Position numbers and translations under genes: made by a program
Part shown: one piece after another, positions 5,706 to 9,688 of the stretch
Layout of the letters: each line of letters starts with the position of its first letter
How positions within the stretch are numbered: position 1 is the first letter of the stretch
The notes under the pieces: generated by a model
Database searches by the model: none
What the model was told of the DNA's origin: nothing
The model's input: only the letters and a program-made list of their open reading frames with translations
Source: DATECU01 sp035286745
GTDB taxonomy: Bacteria > Acidobacteriota > Vicinamibacteria > Fen-336
DNA length: 9,688 nt
Reading direction: 5' to 3'
Assembly (NCBI GenBank): GCA_035286745.1
Contig: DATECU010000348.1
Span: 1-9,688 of the forward strand

Positions 5706-7352
5706 CTACGGCAGGGTCGTGACCACGGCGCCGCGGCCGTCGGTGGCTTCGCGGAAATAGGCTTCGAAGCCGGCGCGGATTCGCGCCACAGCCGCCAGGC
5801 GAGCGGGCGTGGCCGGGGCCTTGGCATCGGCGATCAGAATGTAGGCCTGCCTGAAGACGCGGGGCGACCGGCTGGCGTCGGGCAGACGAGCGCCCATGGC
5901 AGCCACCACCTCCTGGATGCGCACCTCACGCCTGACGCCGGTGAAGGTGACGCCAGGTTCCGATCCGGACGAGGGCTTGTATCCGCGGTTGGGTCGAAAA
6001 TCGTCGGCCCCCTCGACGTAGAAGAACGGCGGCACCTCCTCCGGAAGGCGAAGGCCCATGAGGTACTGATCGAGCGGGCTGTAGCGCCGGGCAATGTCCA
6101 CCGTCTCGAAGCGGCCCGGGCTTCGCTCGACGATGTCGTTGCCGCCCATGACCGAGGCATCGGTGTCGAGGAAGAAGCTCCAGTGGCCGCCGCTGCCCTG
6201 AAGGACGCCGTGCGGGCTGCCGCTGTTCGCAGGGGTGCGAGCGTTGGCGAGCCAGCGGTGCCCCGCCTCGTGGGCCAGGACCTCGAAGCCGTCGACCTCG
6301 AGGTAGGGGTCCACGGAGTCCATGAACACGATGCTGGATAGCCGCCCTGGGCTGCCCCATTCCGCGGTCGCGTCGAAGACCGGAAGGCCGATGCCGGCGA
6401 CCTCGTTGCGCACGTTGATTTCGAAGGCCAGGCTCCCCGGGCTGGGGTTCAGGGGGCGGCCGGTGTAAACGACCACTTGGTCGTAGGCATCGGACTGGTC
6501 TCGATAGAAGCGGTGAAGGGTGGACACAAGGTCCAGCTCCTCCCGCTCGCTGAACCGCTCGACCAGCGCTCCTCTGGCCCCGCTCGGTTGCCCGGAGGAG
6601 AAGTCGGCTGCGGTGAACTCCAGGCCCCGGCCGGGGGAGAGTCCGACCACGGCGTTGCCGCTTCCCACCTCGCCCCACGTCAGCTCGATCTCACCATTCG
6701 GCAGCAGCATCACCTGGAAGGAGTTGCGGTTGATCTGGCCGCCCCCGGGGACGTCCCGCCACAGGAACACCGCAGCCTCGGCCGACATCCGGGCCGAGAC
6801 GCTTCCCCCGCGGGAGGGGTCGAGGTCGGTGAACAGGGGGGCCACCCGGGGCGGGCCGGCAAGGAAGCGCGCCAGGCTCCATCCGCCGCCCGGGCTCTCG
6901 GCCTCGCCCAGCGTGAGGTGGCCGTTGCCGTAGATGAAGACCTGACGGTGGCGGGTGCCGAAGAAGGGGAAGCTGAAGGGCAGCTCCAGCTCCTGGGGAC
7001 CGCCGGCCGAGAGGTCGATCGGGGTGCCCGTCGGGCCCAGAACGCCGGTCCCCGGCAGCCCCTGGTAGCTCCCGGTAGCGTTAGGCACGAAGCGCAGGTT
7101 GCGCCGCTCCAAGTCGAAGAGGTTTCGGGTCGCCACCAGGTCGCCTTGGTCCTGCAAGACGGCGACTCCTTGCTGGGCTCGGCTCTGGGTTGGGCTCGCC
7201 GCCCCCAGGTTGCCCCGCCGGGCCCAGTACTGCCGGAGGACCACCGGCGACTCCCAGCCGACCGATTCGCCGGCGCACTGAGGTGCCCGAATCTCCCCGG
7301 CTGACGCGGCTGCCGCCAGGCCCAGGAGGGCGAGGATCGGGAGCAAGCTCAT
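5706..7352 (-). CDS. Secreted HEXXH-motif protein (putative zinc metallopeptidase) with NIDO-like domain
   Basis: 548 residues. An in-frame TAG lies four codons upstream of ATG 7352, so the start cannot be further out. Residues 1-18 (MSLLPILALLGLAAAASA) form a signal peptide, unusually without a basic residue. Residues about 85-245 resemble nidogen-like (NIDO) extracellular domains: PFSFPFFGTRHRQVFIYGNG (125-144), PPRVAPLFTDLDPSRGG (167-183), NRNSFQVMLLPNGEIELTWG (208-227). The second half carries VLAHEAGHRWLA (358-369), the HEXXH zinc motif with His361, Glu362 and His365, followed by HWSFFLDTDASVMGGND (390-406), where His390 or Asp396 could supply the third ligand, and YSPLDQYLMGL (424-434), which I recall from similar secreted acidobacterial proteins. 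Catalysis is inferred from the motif only. It has no sorting tail that I can see, and should be periplasmic or exported. No ribosome binding site precedes the ATG. Confidence 0.85.
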   Translation of the reverse strand: MSLLPILALLGLAAAASAGEIRAPQCAGESVGWESPVVLRQYWARRGNLGAASPTQSRAQQGVAVLQDQGDLVATRNLFDLERRNLRFVPNATGSYQGLPGTGVLGPTGTPIDLSAGGPQELELPFSFPFFGTRHRQVFIYGNGHLTLGEAESPGGGWSLARFLAGPPRVAPLFTDLDPSRGGSVSARMSAEAAVFLWRDVPGGGQINRNSFQVMLLPNGEIELTWGEVGSGNAVVGLSPGRGLEFTAADFSSGQPSGARGALVERFSEREELDLVSTLHRFYRDQSDAYDQVVVYTGRPLNPSPGSLAFEINVRNEVAGIGLPVFDATAEWGSPGRLSSIVFMDSVDPYLEVDGFEVLAHEAGHRWLANARTPANSGSPHGVLQGSGGHWSFFLDTDASVMGGNDIVERSPGRFETVDIARRYSPLDQYLMGLRLPEEVPPFFYVEGADDFRPNRGYKPSSGSEPGVTFTGVRREVRIQEVVAAMGARLPDASRSPRVFRQAYILIADAKAPATPARLAAVARIRAGFEAYFREATDGRGAVVTTLP

Positions 7353-7358
7353 GCGGCC

Positions 7359-7364
7359 ATTCTA
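7359..7364 (-). promoter_or_regulatory. Candidate -10 for the HEXXH gene, possibly leaderless
   Basis: On the minus strand TAGAAT (5 of 6) lies 6 nt before the ATG at 7352, so transcription would start at or within a base of the start codon. The hexamer includes the in-frame TAG that fixes the start. No Shine-Dalgarno-like sequence is present in between. The -35 region is weak. Upstream, an 8-base tandem CTGAGCGG occurs twice at 7372-7387 (plus-strand reading). Confidence 0.45.
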
Positions 7365-7402
7365 GCGAAGCCTGAGCGGCTGAGCGGCCGGGCCTGGTTG
7401 GT

Positions 7403-7432
7403 TTGACCCTTCTCACAGCGGCGTGGTAGATT
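7403..7432 (+). promoter_or_regulatory. Sigma-70-type promoter for the kinase-TonB gene
   Basis: TTGACC (7403-7408, 5 of 6) and TAGATT (7427-7432, 4 of 6) are separated by 18 nt, and TGG precedes the -10, giving an extended -10. The start would be near 7439. The ribosome binding region AGAGAAAGG (7457-7465) is 10 nt before ATG 7476, so this gene, unlike its divergent neighbour, has a normal leader of about 37 nt. Confidence 0.6.
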
Positions 7433-7475
7433 CTGCGTCGGCTGACAGACCTTTCAAGAGAAAGGCCCTCCTCAA

Positions 7476-9509
7476 ATGGCCAAGCGAGAGAAGTTCGGCA
7501 AGTTCGTCCTCCTCGAAGACCTCGAGGAATCGGGTCTGGGCCACGAATACCGCGCGGCGAAGCTGGGGAGCACCGGCATCGAGAAGGTGGTGAGCGTCTT
7601 GCGCCTCACCCCGGCGCTCTCGAAGCACGCGGAGTCCGTGAAGACCCTGATGGACCAGGTGAAGCTGGCGGCCCAGCTCCAGAACCCCAACGTCCTTAAG
7701 ATCTACGGCATCGGGAAGGTCGAGAGCGCCTACTACATCTCGTACGAGTACCTGGAAGGCAAGAGCGTCAAGGCCATCTTCAATCGCTGTCGCCAGGAGG
7801 CTTTCCCCCTTTCCGTCGACCACGCGCTCCTGGTCGCCAGCAAGATCTGCTCGGCCCTGGAGTATGCCCACGCCCGCAAGGCCGACGCTGGAGCCCGCTA
7901 CTTCCACGGCCTGGTGACGCCGGGCAACGTGCTGGTGTCCTACGAGGGTGAGATCCGGGTGCGCGGCTTCGGCTACTGGCCCAGCCGGATCCGGGAGGCG
8001 GGAGGCGTCTCGGAGGAGGAGAGCCTGTACCTGGCCCCCGAGCAGGCCTCGGGCGGCACCGGCGATCCGCGCTGCGACACATTTGCGGTAGGCGCGATTC
8101 TGTTCGAGGCCCTGGTCGGCCAGCCCCTGTTCCAGGGCGGGCGTCAGGGCGACATCGCGGCCCGCATCGGCAAGGCCCGGCTGCAGAACCCCACCGGCGA
8201 CGAGGACTCGATCCCCAAGCCGATCGCCGAGATCCTTCACCGGGCGCTGGCGGTCGAGCCGGGAGCTCGCTACGGCGAGATCCAGGAGATGCGAAAGGCC
8301 ATCGACACCCTCCTGTTCTCCGGCGACTTCACGCCCACCACCTTCAACCTCGCCTTCTTCATGCACTCGCTCTTCCGCGACGACATCGAGCGCGAGACCA
8401 AGGCCCTGAAGGAGGAGAGGGAAGCCAGCTACCTGGAGTACCTGACGGAGACCACCGGTCCGGCTGCCCCAGCTCCGGCGCCCCCGGCTCCCCCCCCGAC
8501 GGTCGCCCATCCATCCCCTCCGAAGGCACAACCGATGGACCTGCGGCAAGTCCTAGTGCCGCCGCCGCCGCCGCCGCCATCGCCTGCCCCGGACCTTCAT
8601 GCCGAACCCGAGGCCGCGCACGCTCAGCCGGTTCACGCCCAGCCGACGGTGACCACCGGGACCTTCACCTTCCACAAGGAGAAGCCCAAGAGCAAGATGC
8701 CGGTGATTGCCGGCGGATTGGTCGCCGTGGTGGCCATCGCCGCGGCGGGCGGCTACTTCCTCACCCGCGGCAAGTCGGCGCCCCCTCCACCGGTGCCCGT
8801 CGCCACCACCCTGAGTGCCGAGGAGGCGGCAGCCATGGCCCGGGTGAGGGAGCTGGAGGAGAAGCTCAAGGCTCTGGAGGAAGAGAAAGCCGCCGCCGAG
8901 ACCAAGGCCGCGGACGACGCGAAGAAGAAGCTGGAGGCCCAGGCCGCGGCCAAGGGCCAGACGGTCGATCCGGCAGCGCTGCAGAAGGCCCAGGAGGAGG
9001 CTCGCAAGAAGGCCCAGTTGGAGCAGGAGAAGAAGCTCCAAGAGGAGAAGAAGCGGTTGGAGGAGGAGAAGAAGGCGGAGGAGGCGCGTCTCGCCGACGA
9101 GCAGAAGCGCGCTGAGGAGGAAGCCGCACGGGTGGCCGCCGCCATGGCGACCACAACCACGGTCCCCGCCCCGCCCCCCACCACGGCTGCCCCCGCCATT
9201 CGCCCGGGTACCCTGGTGAACCTGAGCGATTCCGGCGTCACGCCGCCGGCCGCTCTCAACAACCCCGTTCTCCGCTACCCCCCGATCGCCGAGCGCCAGA
9301 AGATCGATGGTACCGTCACCCTGAACGTGCTGGTGGACGAGAAGGGCAACGTTCTCGACGCCCAGGTGACCGCTGGCGCTGGGGGCAAGGCGGGCCTGAA
9401 CGAGGCCGCCGTCGAGAACGTCAAGCAACGCAAGTACCGTCCGGCGACCAAAGAGGGCGTGCCGGTCAAGGTCTGGATCACGGTGGCGGTCCAGTTCAAG
9501 CTGAGATAG
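7476..9509 (+). CDS. Membrane pseudokinase with coiled coil and TonB C-terminal domain
   Basis: 677 residues, ATG 7476 with AGAGAAAGG upstream. Residues about 7-282 have the Ser/Thr kinase fold: hinge YYISYEYLEGKSV (86-98), YLAPEQASG (185-193), DTFAVGAILFEALVG (201-215) and late Arg265. The catalytic set is missing by eye alignment: the VAIK lysine position is Ser40 (VVSVLR), the helix-C Glu is Gln61, HRDLKPxN reads HGLVTPGN (144-151), and DFG reads GFG (164-166). ATP-dependent phosphotransfer is therefore unlikely and a scaffold or sensor role is inferred. A Pro-rich linker (330-390, seven prolines at 362-368) leads to one membrane helix (about 408-430), a second Pro stretch, a long charged coiled coil (about 446-556, broken near 494-503), a Thr/Pro/Ala linker, and a TonB-C domain (about 585-677: NPVLRYPPIAERQKIDGTVTL, VDEKGNVLDAQV, AAVENVKQRKYRPAT, VQFKLR). 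Topology would put the kinase fold in the cytoplasm and TonB-C in the periplasm. The TM lacks the SxxxH seen in TonB, so ExbB/ExbD coupling is not shown. Confidence 0.88.
   Translation: MAKREKFGKFVLLEDLEESGLGHEYRAAKLGSTGIEKVVSVLRLTPALSKHAESVKTLMDQVKLAAQLQNPNVLKIYGIGKVESAYYISYEYLEGKSVKAIFNRCRQEAFPLSVDHALLVASKICSALEYAHARKADAGARYFHGLVTPGNVLVSYEGEIRVRGFGYWPSRIREAGGVSEEESLYLAPEQASGGTGDPRCDTFAVGAILFEALVGQPLFQGGRQGDIAARIGKARLQNPTGDEDSIPKPIAEILHRALAVEPGARYGEIQEMRKAIDTLLFSGDFTPTTFNLAFFMHSLFRDDIERETKALKEEREASYLEYLTETTGPAAPAPAPPAPPPTVAHPSPPKAQPMDLRQVLVPPPPPPPSPAPDLHAEPEAAHAQPVHAQPTVTTGTFTFHKEKPKSKMPVIAGGLVAVVAIAAAGGYFLTRGKSAPPPPVPVATTLSAEEAAAMARVRELEEKLKALEEEKAAAETKAADDAKKKLEAQAAAKGQTVDPAALQKAQEEARKKAQLEQEKKLQEEKKRLEEEKKAEEARLADEQKRAEEEAARVAAAMATTTTVPAPPPTTAAPAIRPGTLVNLSDSGVTPPAALNNPVLRYPPIAERQKIDGTVTLNVLVDEKGNVLDAQVTAGAGGKAGLNEAAVENVKQRKYRPATKEGVPVKVWITVAVQFKLR
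8559..8579 (+). repeat. In-frame CCG trinucleotide run coding polyproline
   Basis: Six CCG codons followed by CCA encode Pro362-Pro368 in the linker of the kinase-TonB protein. Such a run can change length by slippage without shifting the frame. It also predicts ribosome pausing that would need EF-P. Confidence 0.85.
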
Positions 9510-9550
9510 ACGGACGGTAGCGTCCAGCAACGGCGAACGGCGCTGTAGCG

Positions 9551-9652
9551 GTCAGCGATCAGCAGTCAGCGGTCAGCAACGGCAGGTGGCGCGGCTGCCG
9601 CTCTCCAATCTCGTGCTCTGCCGTAGCTGAGCGCCGATAGCTGAAAGCTGAT
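9551..9652. repeat. Heptad-repeat palindromic element, more complete copy
   Basis: The left arm (9551-9585) is five 7-base units of consensus NTCAGCN ending in ACGGCAG. The right arm (9618-9652), read on the minus strand, is again five units of the same type ending in ACGGCAG. The arms match at 27 of 35 positions and enclose a 32-nt loop with GCTCTCCA at 9600-9607. A weaker related copy (GTCCAGCAACGGCG) starts near 9524. The element sits 41 nt after the kinase-TonB stop and could end transcription there, but the pattern is that of a dispersed intergenic repeat. The same family occurs at 5291-5385. Confidence 0.8.
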
Positions 9653-9688
9653 GGCTATATCGTTCGTTTGACGCAAAGAAACGGGGGG
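9653..9688. other. Unassigned right edge
   Basis: 36 nt with a TTGACG at 9668-9673 that could be the -35 of a gene beyond the window, and a GACGCAAAG string just after it. Nothing firm can be said because the sequence stops. Confidence 0.3.

Noticed and set aside
5406..6341. Plus-strand open frame (311 codons) across the small gene and the HEXXH gene
   Set aside because: No signal peptide, motif or binding site is visible, and it lies antisense to the HEAGH-bearing protein.
7413..8549. Minus-strand open frame (378 codons) opposite the kinase-like domain
   Set aside because: The opposite strand encodes a recognisable kinase fold with promoter and ribosome binding site; this frame has neither and shows no domain.
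8815..9135. Apparent direct repeats of GAGGAGAAG-like sequence
   Set aside because: These reflect the Glu/Lys heptad composition of a coiled coil rather than a DNA repeat; spacing is irregular at the nucleotide level.
8553..9530. Minus-strand open frame (325 codons) with leucine-rich stretches
   Set aside because: It is the antisense of the Lys/Glu-rich coiled coil and Pro linker of the kinase-TonB gene; GAG/AAG codons read as CTC/CTT on the other strand.
9668..9688. GACGCAAAG followed by a G run resembles the second half of a c-di-GMP-I (GEMM) riboswitch
   Set aside because: The preceding GGCAAACC and the tetraloop hairpin that should come before GACGCAAAG are absent, and the window ends before the rest of the fold could be seen.

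Overview
The window is very GC-rich DNA, roughly 70% by eye, densely coding, with long antisense open frames that are typical of such composition. It carries an EF-G2-type elongation factor, a four-gene PilMNOP-like cluster, a secreted protein with an HEXXH motif, and a kinase-like protein fused to a TonB C-terminal domain. This mix fits an Acidobacteriota genome best. Myxococcota or a related deep lineage is the main alternative. No rRNA, tRNA, CRISPR array, transposase or phage gene is visible.

Layout from the left. A minus-strand pair occupies 1-2843: an EF-G paralogue (741-2843) is followed after 5 nt by a secreted protein with two TonB-C-like repeats, which runs off the left edge. A short divergent promoter region (2844-2943) separates this pair from a plus-strand operon of four overlapping genes (2944-5274) that resemble PilM, PilN, PilO and PilP. 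No secretin, ATPase or pilin gene accompanies them in this window. Positions 5275-5705 hold a heptad-repeat palindrome, a likely 37-residue membrane protein on the minus strand (5412-5525), and two small hairpins. A secreted protein with an HEAGH zinc motif fills 5706-7352 on the minus strand. A second divergent promoter region (7353-7475) leads to a 677-residue plus-strand protein (7476-9509): a kinase fold without its catalytic residues, a membrane segment, a coiled coil and a TonB-C domain. The window ends in a second, more complete copy of the heptad-repeat palindrome.

The genes do not form one obvious pathway. What links several of them is the cell envelope: two TonB-C proteins, an inner-membrane pilus/secretion-type platform, a secreted presumed peptidase and a small membrane protein. 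The most notable items are the apparent pseudokinase-TonB fusion, the heptad-repeat palindrome in two intergenic places, two genes whose start codons lie where transcription would be expected to begin (possible leaderless mRNAs), and the unannotated-size 37-residue gene.
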